Source of the DNA: Pegoplata infirma
Lineage: Eukaryota; Arthropoda; Insecta; Diptera; Anthomyiidae
DNA length: 64,000 nucleotides
Reading direction: 5' to 3'
Assembly (NCBI GenBank): GCA_963921195.1
Contig: OY992540.1
Location: forward strand, 17,119,136 to 17,183,135
In this document: piece by piece, positions 10,900 through 23,269 of the stretch
Position numbering within the stretch: position 1 is the stretch's first letter
Layout: every line of letters begins with the position of its first letter
Translations under genes and position numbers: made by a program
Notes under the pieces: model-generated
The model's database searches: none
What the model saw: only the letters and a program-made list of their open reading frames with translations
Told to the model about the DNA's origin: nothing

Positions 10900-11606
10900 T
10901 ATACCCTACACCACTCTGCGGTACAGGGTATAATGAGTTTTTGCTGATGTTTGTAACTACCCGAAATATTGGTCCTAGACATACCTTCAAGCATACCGAT
11001 GGACTCAGAATTACTTTTTGAGTCGATTTAGCGATGTCCGTCCGTCCGTCCGTCTGTCCATCTATCGGTTTAAGCACGATACAGGTCGCAATTTTCAATC
11101 AATTAACTTGAAATTTAAAATTTAAGCAGCTTTTGGCCCAAGGACGAAGCCTTTTGAAATTGGAGAAAATCGGTCCATGTTAAGACCTAGCCCCATACAA
11201 ACGCCCCCTTTGGATTCGGCTAAAATGACTCTAATAACCGTATGGTAGTCCACATACAAACCACCCTGCCGATATTCACATAATTCACTCAAAATTCTTA
11301 AAAATGGAAATATTTGATAAACATTTCATTTTAAGGTGTTAAACGTGCACTTTAGTAACCTAATCAAATCGGAATATATTTGGACCATTTTTGGACTTAG
11401 TCCCCCGTATAAAAATTTCGACCGATATTCAGTTAAATCGGTCTATTGACAAAAAAATAAACCAATTCCACTAAAAATTTGATCTGTGTGTGTTTTCTAC
11501 CAAATAAAGATTTAACAAAAGACAGATCCAATCGGTCCATGTTTGGACTTGGGACCCATTTCCCGGAAAACACTGGTGTAGGGACCGACTATAACTTTCT
11601 TACTTG
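10900..11606 (+). mobile_element. Helentron-like element b' (second tandem copy)
   Basis: Same start as copy b, with GTCC/GTCT repeats at 11035-11059. It ends ACCGACTATAACTTTCTTACTTG, read here as a decayed hairpin plus the ACTTG terminus at 11602-11606. Relative to copy b it lacks about 100 bp of the middle. The flank at 10770-10895 repeats the flank at 9845-9965, so a segment of about 930 bp was duplicated in tandem. Confidence 0.75.
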
Positions 11607-11624
11607 TTTTTACTCGGGACGTTA

Positions 11625-12605
11625 AGGCTGGGTTTTTGACATATCGCTTTAACTTAGTTTAACCGGGAGTTTTATTAAACTTTATAAAAATAAAACCAAG
11701 TTTAACCAAGCATTCTGTTTTTCAGTTCAAGTTTAGCAAATGTCGATTAACGCGGTATTGCCATACCAAATGCCACATTTCCAATTAGAATAGTTGCCAT
11801 CATCGCACATTTTTTCGAATAAAATAGCACAACATGGCAATACTAACCAGTATATTTAAAAATCAGAGGTGTTTTTTTAACATTTTTGTACCTTAGTTTA
11901 TCTCTCCATCATTGTTGAGTTAAACTTAAAATAAACCACATCTCAAAAACAGAAATTGTGGTTTTAACTCACAAGGCAAGTATCTCAACCCATATGAACC
12001 GATTTGCATGAAACTTAAAATATATATTAAAGAGACGATTTTAAGGTAGGGGTGTCTCGGCTTATCGGCCATATCAGTGTTTAAAAATTTCGTTGTTCCC
12101 TTATGAAACCATGTGGACCTTCGGGAAAACTGCGATAACTTCCGAACGAATAGGAATATCGTCTAGGGCAAAAATACGTGTCGACTTAAATTTAATAAAG
12201 ATTATTTGTTATTCATATGGATATCGTAGGTCAATGTCTTCGCATAAATACCCCCCAAAATTTACTCATTTTCCTAAAAAAAATACTTAAAGAAGCCGAA
12301 TTTTTACAAGGTTATGCCACCGGATAGGCATTAAAAAAACCTTTCTTCTCATGTGTAAACATCATATAGTTTCTTAAAAAGAAATGGCTGAAAAATCCAA
12401 AAAACGTTTTTTTCACCATTTTTTGACCCATGTTTTGAACCCCTAAATCTCCGATATGGCCGATAAGCTGAGACACCCCAACCTTAGAATTGTCTCTTTT
12501 ATATATATTTTAGGTTTCAGGCAAATCGGTTCATAAGGGTTGAGATGCTTCCCTTGTCAGTTTAAACCTAAAACCAATAAATTTTACAACTCAAAAACTC
12601 AGCCT
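11625..12605. mobile_element. Palindromic MITE-like element with a nested palindromic MITE
   Basis: Outer ends are AGGCTGGGTTTTTGA (11625) and its near reverse complement TCAAAAACTCAGCCT (to 12605). Nested inside is a second palindromic element, annotated at 11970-12555. No coding sequence. The target duplication is not clear. Confidence 0.5.
11970..12555. mobile_element. Palindromic MITE (copy 1), ACAAGGCAAGTATCTC ends
   Basis: The left end ACAAGGCAAGTATCTCAACC and the right end GAGATGCTTCCCTTGT are inverted repeats. They extend inward through the GTCTCGGCTTATCGGCC-type phrase at both sides. A second copy in the opposite orientation lies at 37645-38200. The interior frame at 12093-12290 is a shadow and not conserved. 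Confidence 0.6.
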
Positions 12606-13532
12606 AAAAGTTTACTTTTATTGAGATTTTTTATTTAGTCAACTATTTTTTTCTAATCAAATATTTTTTTCTCAGCAAAAAGTATCAGTCAGTTCTATTT
12701 TTATGAACTGTTAGAAAATTACGGTAATCGCAGTAATTTCTGCTATTATTTAAATTTCTTTGAGTATGTCAAAATTTGGTTATAATTTGGCAACACTTAA
12801 GCCTTCCCCAAAGAAAAATTAAAATAAACATGAAAACTTTTTTACGCATAAAACAATACATAGGATTTAATTTTTGATATACTTTTTGGGTGTATACTTC
12901 CATAATAAAAAATTAGCAGTAGTTTATTCTAAAAAAAGGGCGAAGGTTGTCTAAACTTAACAAATTCATTTTCTAGTTCTACATAGACTCGAGTACGTAA
13001 AATTGTAAATTAAAGTAATAAAATATGTTTTATTTGATTTTTTTTATTTAGTACGAAATTATTTAAAAAAAAAAAAAAAACAAATGCTAAAGAATCAGTT
13101 TCAACTAAAGTGCTATCTACCGACCACCTAGAAATCATATGTTTGGGGAAAAAGAACTGTATTTTCTTATGTTCACAGTTTGTTCAGTCATATGTGGTGT
13201 TACGCTTCATTAAAACATCCGTTTACAATATTTTCTTGAACGAAAAAAATACTTAATATCTTAACCAAAAAGTCAATTTGTAAGAATACTTAAACAGTTA
13301 AACTGCAAGAACGATTTTTTAGAGAGACTTAAACGAATCTGAGCCACCCTATTTGTAGAACCGTAGAGCCAAAGTTCTTGTTTTAAAACCGTTTTAAAAA
13401 ACTCTCTTCTTATAATACTCATTGATTTCAAAAGAATTTTTTTCCATTCTAGTTTACCAGAAGCTAAATTTAAAAATGTCTCACTTAATTTAGTGAGCGA
13501 TTACCTGGGTCGATATTTTCATTTCTGATTTA
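12606..13532. other. AT-rich stretch without recognised features
   Basis: No long open frame and no repeat that I can match elsewhere in the window. Confidence 0.35.
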
Positions 13533-14244
13533 TAGGGCAAGTACTTTCATGCATCTGAAAATCGAAAATATGTGCCTATAAAATGCTTCTAAAAATCCAA
13601 AATATGCACTTAAAATGGAAAAAAATATGTATTAAAAATCAATTGCTTTTAATTAAAAAGAGCTTTAGATTAGATGTATTCAAATACTTTAAAGTCCTCT
13701 ACAATATTATATAAATGTTTTTTTGAGTGGGCTCAGCTTTTAGTAAGAAAATTGACAAATTTAGTTATAAAAAAAATTTCATTGAACAAATTTTCTTTAG
13801 AAATTGTTTTCTTTGAGTCAAAAAAATATTTTTTTTTGGGTGTTACATTTTTTTTATTTAAAAACTATTTGAGTCACAAAAATACTTTTTAAAATATTTT
13901 TGTGCCCACCAGTCTCTTTTACAACGTGTTAAGCATTTTGTCCAACACTTGAATTCGAGTAAAACCCATCTTAATTGCACGGGTTTGTTCATAAGTTCTT
14001 AACTACTGTACCAATTTCGCCAAAATTCAATACCAACCTGCCCAGGAGAACGACGAAAGTTGTTGTATAGGCATTTCTGAGACAATTTTTCTGTAAGAAA
14101 TTTTTAAATTTCTCGAATAGAAAAATTTTTCAGAATAGGAAAATTTTAAACTTTTTTTTTGAAAATCTAAAAATTTTATTTTCAGAAACAAGTTTCTATA
14201 AAAAATGCATCAGAATATAATTTTTATAAGAAAATAGTATTTTT

Positions 14245-15110
14245 CTTACACTCAAAAAAAAAGTGAACTAAAATCTGGGAAAATTAACTAAATTTTGAGA
14301 AAAGAGGGAATGATTTGGCTCCAAAGATTTTTTTCTTAGTTTTAGTTCATAATTTTCCCAAAAATAAGGAAAACAAAGTTATTTAATTTTAAGTCAATTT
14401 TAACTAGAAAATGGGAAAAATTATATTACACTTTCGTTCATTCACATTTTAAAACTAGATTGGGTCTAGACCCTGGACCCATGGGTTCGGACCCCATGGG
14501 TTCAGCCCCTGTTAACTCGAGACCCCGTTGGGTCCTTTAAGGGTCCCCATAGATTTAGACCTAAATCTTGTGTCTGTTTCGCTCTACCTTGCCTAGTTTT
14601 TGAGATATAATAATAGGTCTGATAGGGTCTTGAGAATCTTAAAAACTGAATAACTCAAAAACTGTTAATCGGAGGGCTTTCGGGTATTTTTTGGAAGTGT
14701 TCTACGAGTCAAGAGCTACAAAAATTCCGTTGGACTTTTCTCGTGTGTGCAGTATTTACCGAGATATGTGCATATGGGTCATTCCATGTCAAATCGGACA
14801 CTTTGAACATTTTTTTTTTTTATTTTTCCAATTTGTTTACAGTTTTTAGTACCTTTCGAAAACTCCTTCGTGGTAACTTTTCAAATTTTTTTGATGACCT
14901 GTTCAAAAGATATCGAATTTTTAAAAATTGGTAGCATGTTCCTTTACTCAAACTTCTTTTACTCATAACTTCTTCAATAATAGTCCAAATTTCAATTTTT
15001 TTTTTCAAAATTTTTGTTTTTTTACGTAATTTAAAAAAAAAAATCCCAAAAAATTCTTAAAAGCGCTCTAGTATGCGATTAGTTTTAAAATTTAAATCTA
15101 ATTTTTGAAA
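14245..15110. repeat. Dispersed repeat shared with 42819-43585 and 44480-44740
   Basis: The GGGTTCGGACCC-type palindromic block and TTTCGCTCTACCTTGC recur near 42985-43110 in the same orientation. The part at 14770-15030 (GGTCATTCCATGTCAAATCGG) recurs inverted at 44480-44740. Minus- and plus-strand frames here are shadows. Confidence 0.6.
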
Positions 15111-15130
15111 ATGTTTGTACTCTTCGATTT

Positions 15131-15953
15131 TTATACCCTACATACTCTGTGGTACAGGGTATAATGAGTTTGTGCTGATGTTTGAAACTACCCGAAATAT
15201 TGGTGCTATACCCACCTTCAAGTATACCAATCGGCTCAGAATCATTTTTTAAGTCGATTTAGTGATATCCGTCCGTCCGTCTGTCCATCCAAGTAAACGT
15301 TGTGCACACGATACAGGGCGCAATTTTCACCCGATTTGTCTGAAATTTTAAATTTAAGCTTCTTTTGACCCAAGGACGAACGCTATTGAAAATGGAAAAA
15401 AATCGGTCCATGTTTTGACCTAGCCCCCATACAAACGTCCCCTTTAAATATGGGTTAAATTACCCTACAGTCGTATTTTAATAGGTATCCTTTCCAAATC
15501 TGGCAGGTAAACATGTTTGGTATTCACAAATCACCATTCCGAATTTTAAAGGAATCGGACCAGTTCTTCTTGTAGCCCCATACAAACCACCTTCCCGATA
15601 TTCACATAAATCGGTAAAATTTCATGAAAATAAAAAATTTTAAATATAAAATTGGTTTGTGTATGTTTAACGCGTACTTTAATAACCGAATCAAATCTGA
15701 TTATAATCGGACCATTTTTTGACTTAGGGCCCATATAAAAATTTCGACGATATTCAGTTAAATCGGTTTATTGCCAACAAATAGAAGCTTATTTCACTCA
15801 AATTGGGGTTGTAAGTGTTTATTACACTTATAAAAGACTTGAAAAAAGGTAGATCCAATAGGTCCATGTTTGAACTTGGGACCCATTTTCCGGGAAACAC
15901 TGGTGTAGGGTAGTATATGGTCGGTATTGACCGACTACAACTTTCTAACTTGT
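15131..15953 (+). mobile_element. Helentron-like element c
   Basis: It starts TTATACCCTACATACTCTGTG and has the GTCCGTCCGTCTGTCC tract at 15269-15288. It ends with hairpin GGTCGGTATTGACCGAC (about 15919-15935) plus CTTTCTAACTTG. Complete at both ends, non-coding. Confidence 0.8.
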
Positions 15954-16004
15954 TTTGAAATTTTTTTGTGTAAAACTTCTACCGATTCTACAAATTTTTT
16001 GCCC

Positions 16005-16380
16005 AGGAGGATCGTGGGATAACGATTATTACTATTTTTTAAAATTTTTTGAAAAAATTTTATTGTAATTTTTTAATCTTAAAATCATTTCTACTGCTCC
16101 AATGGTGCGTCATAGAGGGGTCATTTATAAGACCGACCCCGATTAATTTTTACGTCTTAACATTTCTTTGGAACAAACTAATACCCTATCTCCATGTTCT
16201 AAGGGGGCTCCCACACAAAACTAAATTTTTTTAAATTTGCTCCAACCACTCTAACTGCCCTAATAGTGCCCTTAGAGCAACAAAATGTATGACCGACCCA
16301 CAATATTTTTTTAGTCCAAACATTTTCTCTGAACACACCTACCCTCTATCTTTAACTGTTAAGGCGGTCCCCATGAATTT
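16005..16380 (+). repeat. Dispersed repeat shared with the palindrome at 42600-44330
   Basis: Phrases such as AAGGGGGCTCCCACACAAAA and ATACCCTATCT match the left arm at 42600-42830 and, inverted, the right arm at 43800-44330. Confidence 0.6.
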
Positions 16381-16733
16381 TTTTTTATTTTTTGTAAACC
16401 AAAATATGCAAAAATATGCAACTACAAATCGCAAATTCATTGATTCGGATGCATTTTCATGAAAATACTTGCCCTAGTGATTAATAAGTATTTGTATTTC
16501 ACATGATCTCTCACGATTTTTTTTTCCAAATTTAAATCATATTTTTTGAACTTCAATTGATACTTTACGCGTTTTCGAATTTCAATTTTTTTTCGAATTT
16601 AAATTGAATTTTGGAAAAAATTTCGGAATTGGCAGAACCTACAAATTTAAAGGTACCGAAATGAATCGGAGTTCCCCGTAAATATGTTTTTTTTTTTTTT
16701 AAAGTAGTCAAAATTTCTCTATCTCTCTTCATA

Positions 16734-17155
16734 CAAAAAATGTTCAATTAAATCTTTTGATTAACAAAATTTAAACAATTTTGTTATTTCTTTTACTACC
16801 GAATTACAATTATTCAACATACCAAAATTTTTTTCGCTTTAATTTATTTATGAATAGATTGATTGAAAAAAATACGAAATAATCGGATAAGAATTTCTTC
16901 AAAATTTTTTCATAAGCTTATAGTTCCTTCGTTAAATCAATCATTATTTTGATTGACTTTAAATAAAAACTTTATCAAAGTTGTGACCAAAGTCAAAAAA
17001 CTTTAGATTGACCAAATATTCAATTTATCGCCTATAAATTTAGTGATTCGTATAACAATTTTTTTTTTATCGTAGAAGTTTCAATCAAAAAAATTATTGA
17101 AATCGCGTTTTTCGTGGTTGAAATTCGTTTTCAATTCTTTCTGTGTACTGCAATA
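16734..17155 (+). mobile_element. TA-type MITE (copy 3)
   Basis: Matches copies 1 and 2 from TTCAATTAAATC to the right end TTCTTTCTGTG followed by TA. The left terminus is decayed. It is uninterrupted at the point where copy 1 holds the Penelope fragment. Confidence 0.65.
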
Positions 17156-18640
17156 TTTTCTTCTTAATATGAAACTACAAACACAATTTGATTTTTTTTA
17201 ATCATAAATTTTTTTTTGTTTCATTCATTAAAAAAAAATAAAACTTTTTCTTTCCTTTGGCATAATTTATTATTTTCTGCCATGTTATTTACGTTTTTCG
17301 GATGCCCTATAAATTCAATCAAATTAATTACATGATGTCTGCGCTAGTCTATAAAACAGCACAAATTGTACGCGCGTAGTATAGTTAATTTGGCTCTATC
17401 TATCTGTTCCCATCCACACTCTCTCTCACTCCGGTGCACAATCTATCCAATATGTAGCTGTCAATTTTGTTAACAAAAATTTGATAGATTTATGAGTTGA
17501 AAGATGTAGTAAACAATGATGGTTGGTGGTTTAATTAATCATTAATTAATGGAAAATATATTTTTTTTGGAGGGGTTTAAGCATTTTGTGAATTGAATTA
17601 TATAATAGAAAAATTTAAAATTTTTTTTTATTAAATCTTTAAAATTATTTTTAATAAAAAAATTATTAAAGTCTATTTAATGATGAGATCAGATTTTATA
17701 ACCAGACAATTAATGGCTGTCTTTCTGGTAACCCAGCAATAAAATATTGTTTACTTAGCAGTACCGAGTTGACAAAGTCTCTAAGCCATCCTCAGTGACG
17801 ACGGGATAACATTGTGCTATTGATGATGGCCCTAAGACACTTTCAAATTTTCTGTGATTTCATCAAAAAATCACTAGAGAATTTGTTAAAAATTATCTTT
17901 TATTTTGATAAGGTAAAAAATTTGCCTTAGATAACATAAAAATTCACAAATGTTGACTAATGTTGACTAATAGAAATTTTGTAAAAATGGCGCCCATGTT
18001 GGGGCGGGATTCCAAATCGCAAAGCAGACACCCAGAGAAAAGTCGTATTGAATTGTGACAACAACCAAAACGATTTATCAGCTCACAAGTAAACATTGTG
18101 TACCATTTCACTCCACAGGGATTAGTTAGGAAGGAAAAGTTTCTGAAACAGTGTGGAAATGTACTAACGACGTAATTCGATTCGATAAAAAAAACCGATC
18201 AAACCAAATAGAGTATGCACAGAACAACCACTGAACGCTCAACGTTTTCCAATTAAATATGAATCCGTGCCTTTACTTATATTTGCGTAGAGTGATTGAT
18301 CCGAGGTTGCTTTCGACTAATTGTAAGCCACATGCACACAGTAGATCGACATAAACAGCACCTCATGGGCTCGTTAGTACCATCAAAAGATTGCTTTCGG
18401 TAAAGAGTACACTATGGTGGCCTTTCTTAATATAGAGCTTATAATAATGTCATCACAGTTCGATAATTGTGGCTTTGTTTGTTCTGGGAGTGAAGCATGG
18501 GATAATTTTATTGGTGGAAAATTTACTTGCCAATAATCGTATAACGTTTAAATTTGGGAGCGCCTGCCATATTTCGATTTGTCAATAGGGGCACACAACA
18601 GAGGGTTGTTCTTTCGCAACTTCTTCCGAACCTGGCCCTG
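17156..18640. other. Unassigned DNA, possibly partly single-copy
   Basis: Less repetitive than its surroundings, with no open frame I can support. The phrase AAAATGGCGCCCATGTTGGG near 17985 belongs to a dispersed repeat also at 23400-24170. A TATAAAA occurs at 17351 but nothing else supports a promoter. Confidence 0.3.
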
Positions 18641-20225
18641 CTAGGCTCCCACGTGCTTCTTTAGAAGCACGTGGTTGTCATGTTGTCGCATATACTGAGT
18701 CAGTATTACTGACGATGTTGCGGTAACGGTAAAGGAAAACATATGCCAACATTGACATTCTTCAGGATTCTCCTAAAAATCTGTCAAAATGGGCAATAGA
18801 CTGTGGAGTAAATCCGAGTAAAACTGTACTAGTCTTGTTTACAAGGCAAAAAAAAATTCCTGATTTTGATCCTGTTTATCTGGACGGCACTGAAATCGCC
18901 TTCTCAAATAGAGCCAAGTATCTTGAAGTATTTCTGGATAGTAAGTTAAATTTCTGGTACAATATTGAGGAACGGTGAGAAAAGCTTTATTTTTGTGTCA
19001 AAGGGCCATGGAAAAACAATGGGAATTAAGCCTTAGAGTCATTTACTGGGGTTTATACAGCAGTGGTGTGTCCGATTGTGCTGTACGAGATCATTGTCTG
19101 GTGGCCTGCTTTAGAGGCAAATGACGTCGATGTATAACACTTAAACTCTTTGTACTACACCTTCAACTGCATTGGAAATCCTCCCTTGCCTAATACCATT
19201 GGATATATTGGGAAGGCAGTATGCGGCAACGTTGGAAATTCGATATAATAGTACACAGCGATTGTGGCGAAATCCTGAAACTGATAACAGTATTACAAAC
19301 TGTGGACGCGATCCCTCTATGAGCGTTTTTGAGCTCCACTTTACCTCTATCGTACCCATTCAGGAAGCCTTGAATGAGGGGCATTTTGGGAAGTGGAGCC
19401 TCTACACGAACAAGCGGACATCGTAGTATATTCGGAAGAGCTTGGGTTTAACCTGGTTCGAAGATTGAAAGATCATTGTAGTGTTTCCCAGGCAGTGATG
19501 CTCACAATAAAAGTAGTGGCTGATAGGTTGGCTGACATCTATTCCTACAGTTAAGCCGCGTTCAAGTCCCTGAAGTCAATGTTTCTGAAAACAAGTTCTG
19601 CGCTCAACTGCCGCACGTCTTTAAATGAGAGATGGCCAAGCAGTTTGACGTACGACTCATATGGGTACCGAAGCACTGAGAAATTCTAGGAATTGAAAAG
19701 CCGTTAAGTTAAAAGACTGGGAAGTACCTCACAGGTTTTAAAGGAATTGGAATGTGTTGGTATTGCTCTTAAAAATTGTAAACAAACTATACGTGTTTGT
19801 TTCGCGACGAAGACTAATCAGAGATGGGCACATAGATAACCGTGTGAGACTACACGACAGAATTTTCTTTCTCTTAATTAGAAGCGCACAAGAGATCTTT
19901 CTTGCCTTATAAAAAAGCACATTGAGCGTTTAAATGTGCCGTCAAATGACTTTTGCCGGAGTTGCACGGATGGGGAGGAGTTTGAAACTGTAGAACAGTT
20001 AATCTGCCATTAACCGGCATTGATCACTAGTATTTAGGCAGCTTCACGATATTTTTAATTTGTCGGATGTCAAAATTCAATATCTTAGAAATTTCATAAA
20101 GAGCTCAAATTGGTTTAACGGCAGGGACTAGTAGGGGAACCTAATTACCGTCCCGTGGTATCACAACGGACCTCAGAGTCTATGTGTGTTGACGTAAAGC
20201 GTCAACAGCCACTTACAACCTAATC
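18640..20225 (+). pseudogene. Decayed 3' half of a non-LTR retrotransposon with RNase H (I/LOA/R1-like)
   Basis: Translated pieces in shifting frames follow the order of a LINE ORF2. First comes VA-Y...DDVAV (the YADD box, split by a 14-bp insertion near 18695). Then come WAIDCGVNPSKTVLVLFTR and YTAVVCPIVLYE with WWPALE (C-terminal RT). VVYSEELG and DHCSV with later DRLADIYSYS look like an RNase H domain. CRSCTDGEEFETVEQLICH is a Cys/His motif near the end. The 3' tail ends about 20225 in ACTTACAACCTAATC. Frameshifts and stops are frequent, so the copy is dead. The presence of RNase H suggests the I, LOA or R1 groups, but I cannot choose between them by eye. The 5' end is truncated near 18640. 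Confidence 0.65.
18649..18674. repeat. Perfect 12-bp hairpin at the 5' edge of the LINE remnant
   Basis: CCACGTGCTTCT and AGAAGCACGTGG form a perfect stem with a TT loop. It lies directly before the RT active-site region and is not expected in an intact LINE. Confidence 0.9.
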
Positions 20226-20329
20226 AAACTATTTTAAACCAGCACCGGTCACTGGTTTTATCTGTCAAAACGTACTGAAAATGCCATGCAATCCTTGTTC
20301 TGTGCCTACTCTTAAAAATCTTCAAATTC

Positions 20330-20990
20330 AAAAAATTTCTTATAAGGGTTCAAGTTGAATTTCTTGCGATATAAAATACGTAAAAAATACTTTTTGATAC
20401 TTTTTATATCTTCACAAAAAATTATCATAGGATCTAGAATTTGAAATGTGGGACTCTCCAGCCAAAACAAGAACATTCTGAAAAAAACACTATTTGGAAA
20501 TTCCGATTAAAATGAGGTGAAAAAGGTTAAAAATTGTACTATGTTGTTTTTATATCTCATGAAATAAAGGTTCTAGAAACTCAAAATGTAGAAGCATCCA
20601 GCGAAAAAAAAAACTATCCAACAAAAGTACTTTTAAGAAAGTTTCAATTATAAGAGGTTACAAAAGTGTACTTTGGTCCTTTTTTTGATCTCCTAAAATA
20701 ATGGTCATACAACTTATTTTGTTAAATGAAGGATTTAACTTTAGATAACATAGAAATGTAGAAAAATTAACTTACACAAATTTCAGCAAATGGCGCCCAA
20801 CTAGGAGCTTGATTCCAAAAAGAGGTTAAAAAAGTGTACTTTGGTTCTTTTTCGATCTCCTGAAATAATGGTCATAAAAACTTTATTTGATAAATGAAGG
20901 ATAGAAATGTAGAAAAATTGACTTACACAATGGCGCCCAACTAGGGGTCCGATTCCAAAAAATAAAATTAACTAAAGGCAAATGAGGCTT
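20330..20990 (+). repeat. Satellite-like module array (about 150-bp units)
   Basis: Repeats of the phrase set 'atctcctgaaataatggtcata', 'aaaaaagtgtactttgg' and 'ggcgcccaactagg', with roughly 150-bp spacing. It is the same family as the 146-bp array at 51510-52545. Non-coding. Confidence 0.65.
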
Positions 20991-21420
20991 TGTGTAAAAA
21001 GCAGTCACTGTTTGTCTAGAGTTTTTGAACCATTTTCGTGTTAAAGATCATTTTTACTTAAAATTTCATAGAAATTTATAAAATCTAACAAACCTAATTT
21101 TCAAGCAAATGGTGACCAATTGCTTGGTCCAAGTAAAAAATACATAAATAAAGAAAAATACTATGAAGGTAAAATCATAAATCAGTCAGTGTTTGTCAAA
21201 AACTTAGACAATTTCTTGTTAAAAATTACATTTCCTTATGTCATAAGGCCTTTATTCAAATCAAATAAAAAGTTTAGCTGGGTTGTAGTTTAAATTTTTT
21301 TTTTTTTTTAAAACTTTCAAATAAGTTTTAAAATGCATTACACTCTGCAGTTTAATGATCTAGAATAGAATTAAAAACATGACATCAAAGTTTTCAGTTT
21401 TTATTTGTCTGCTACTTATG

Positions 21421-22266
21421 TTTATACCCTACACCACACTGTGGTACAGGGTATAATGAGTTTGTGCTGATGTTTGTAACTACCCGAAATATTGGTCCTA
21501 GACCCACCTTTAAGTATACCGATCGACTCAGAATCACTTTTTGAGTCGATTTAGCGATGTCCGTACGTCCGTCCGTCTGTCCGTCCGTCCGTCCGTCTGT
21601 CTGTCTGTCCATGTAAACGGTGTAAACACGATACAGGTCGCAATTTTTAATCAATTGACTTGAAATTTGAAACTTAAGTCTCTCTTGGCCCAAGGACGAA
21701 GCCTATTGAAATTGGAAAAAATCGGTCCATATTTAGACCTAGCCCCCATACAAAGGTCCTCTTTAGTTTTGGCTAAAATGACTCTAATAACCGTATTATA
21801 GAAGGTATAGCTTTGAAATTTGGATGGTGAACATGTTTTGTCTTCACATATCATCATTCCGAATTTCAAAGAAATCGGACCAGTTCTTCTTGTAGCCCCC
21901 ATACAAACCACCTTCCCGATTTTCACATAAATGTCTCAAATTTCATGAAAATAGAAAATATTTAATTAAAATTTTGTTTGTGTATGTTAAACGCGTACTT
22001 AAATAACCTTATCAAACCTGATAATCATCGGACCAGTTTTGGACTCAGGCCCCTTGTGAAAATTTCGCCCGATATTCAGTTAAAGCGGTTTATTGTCAAC
22101 AAATAGAAGCCTATTTCACTCAAATTTGATTTGTGAGTGTTTTCTTCACTTATTAAAGGTTTTACAACATATAGATCTAGTCGATCCATGGGACCCATTT
22201 TCCGGGAAACCTTGGTGTAGGGTATTATATGGTCGGTCTTGACCGACTATAATTTTCTTACTTGTT
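21421..22266 (+). mobile_element. Helentron-like element d
   Basis: A complete copy. It has a 5' TATACCCTACACCACACTGTG stem, a GTCC/GTCT tract of 13 units at 21559-21610, a 3' hairpin GGTCGGTCTTGACCGAC, then TATAATTTTCTTACTTG ending at about 22265. It is nearly identical to the minus-strand copy at 47529-48414. The minus-strand frames (21412-21926) are shadows. Confidence 0.85.
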
Positions 22267-22633
22267 TTTTATGTGCTAAATGGCGTAAGTGATCTATTTA
22301 ATCATCAGGCTTTAAAAAAGGAGTTGCAAAGCACTTAGAAAATTGTCTCTAATGTAAAAATAGTTTGAAGATTCATGCATACAGTAGCTACTTCAAAAAA
22401 TAGAAAGAGGATTTGGGATGTGGTACAAAAATTAATTTGTTCCACTGAACTTCTGAATGTAAACACTGTCTTCCCTGGTTGGTATTGGAGTCTCGAAGTT
22501 AACACCGAAGTTTTTAAGGTGACATTTTATAGGTTACCTGCTGAATCTTTGTAGCTTATACGACTTCCAAACCCAAAATTCAGGTTTTCAAACATCTCTC
22601 TAACTACTGCTCGAAAATAGTTAGGATCAGGGA

Positions 22634-22771
22634 TACTCGAACGTTAGATTTTTTAATTTTTCTTTTTGCCTAAAATTATGCTTTGATTAATACAAGCTCT
22701 TTTTATCTTGTTCCTGTTTTAAAGCATAATTTTAGGCAAAAAGAAAAATTAAAAAATCGCACGTTCGAGTA
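22634..22771. repeat. 51-bp near-perfect inverted repeat with 36-bp loop
   Basis: 22634-22684 and 22721-22771 are inverted copies with only a few mismatches, all near the outer end (GTTAGA against TCGCAC). The inner 35 or so bases pair without a break. It may be a very small MITE. No element match is evident elsewhere in the window. Confidence 0.85.
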
Positions 22772-23269
22772 GAATTTCGATTGCTATCAACTTCGAGCAT
22801 TAAAACCCAGCCATGGTAGCATTTCTCACTCAGTCTAGAAAATGTTAAGACGAAAATGCTTTCAAATTAACTACCGGCTTTAATTTTTCGATTAGCTACT
22901 GTAAAATAATCCCTTACAAAACATAATAAGAAAAAATATGTATATATAAATTTTTTAAGACATTTTAAAAATAGCGAATCAACTTGAAATTATAGAATAG
23001 ATTTTGTGCAACTGTTGACAATAAATTAGCTATGAATTTCTATTGCAATCAAAATGCAATGAAACGGAAATGGTAAATTGTTCAAACACACATTGACATT
23101 TTCAAAAGAAAAATTCAGCATAAATGTTTGTGGTGGATGGGTCTTTTAAAAAGGTAAATTAACAAAATTATTTTAAAGTTTAAAAGAAATTAATTAAACT
23201 TGATTAGTTTTCTTAAGTTAAAGAAAAGAAAACATGATTTAATGAAAAGTTTTCAAAATTGTTAAAAAA

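Larger units (their letters stand above)
13533..16476. mobile_element. hAT-like composite element with TAGGGCAAGTA ends
   Basis: The left end TAGGGCAAGTACTTTCATG (13533) and the reverse complement of the right end TAGGGCAAGTATTTTCATG (to 16476) match at 18 of 19 positions. The flanks CTGATTTA and GTGATTAA agree at 6 of 8 positions, so an 8-bp target duplication is possible. The interior has no transposase. It holds a minus-strand Helentron-like fragment (about 13975-14060), repeats shared with 42600-44740, and Helentron-like copy c. Confidence 0.5.

Noticed and set aside
17340..17380. Promoter with TATAAAA at 17351
   Set aside because: A single TATA-like word in AT-rich DNA with no downstream frame or transcript signal is not evidence.
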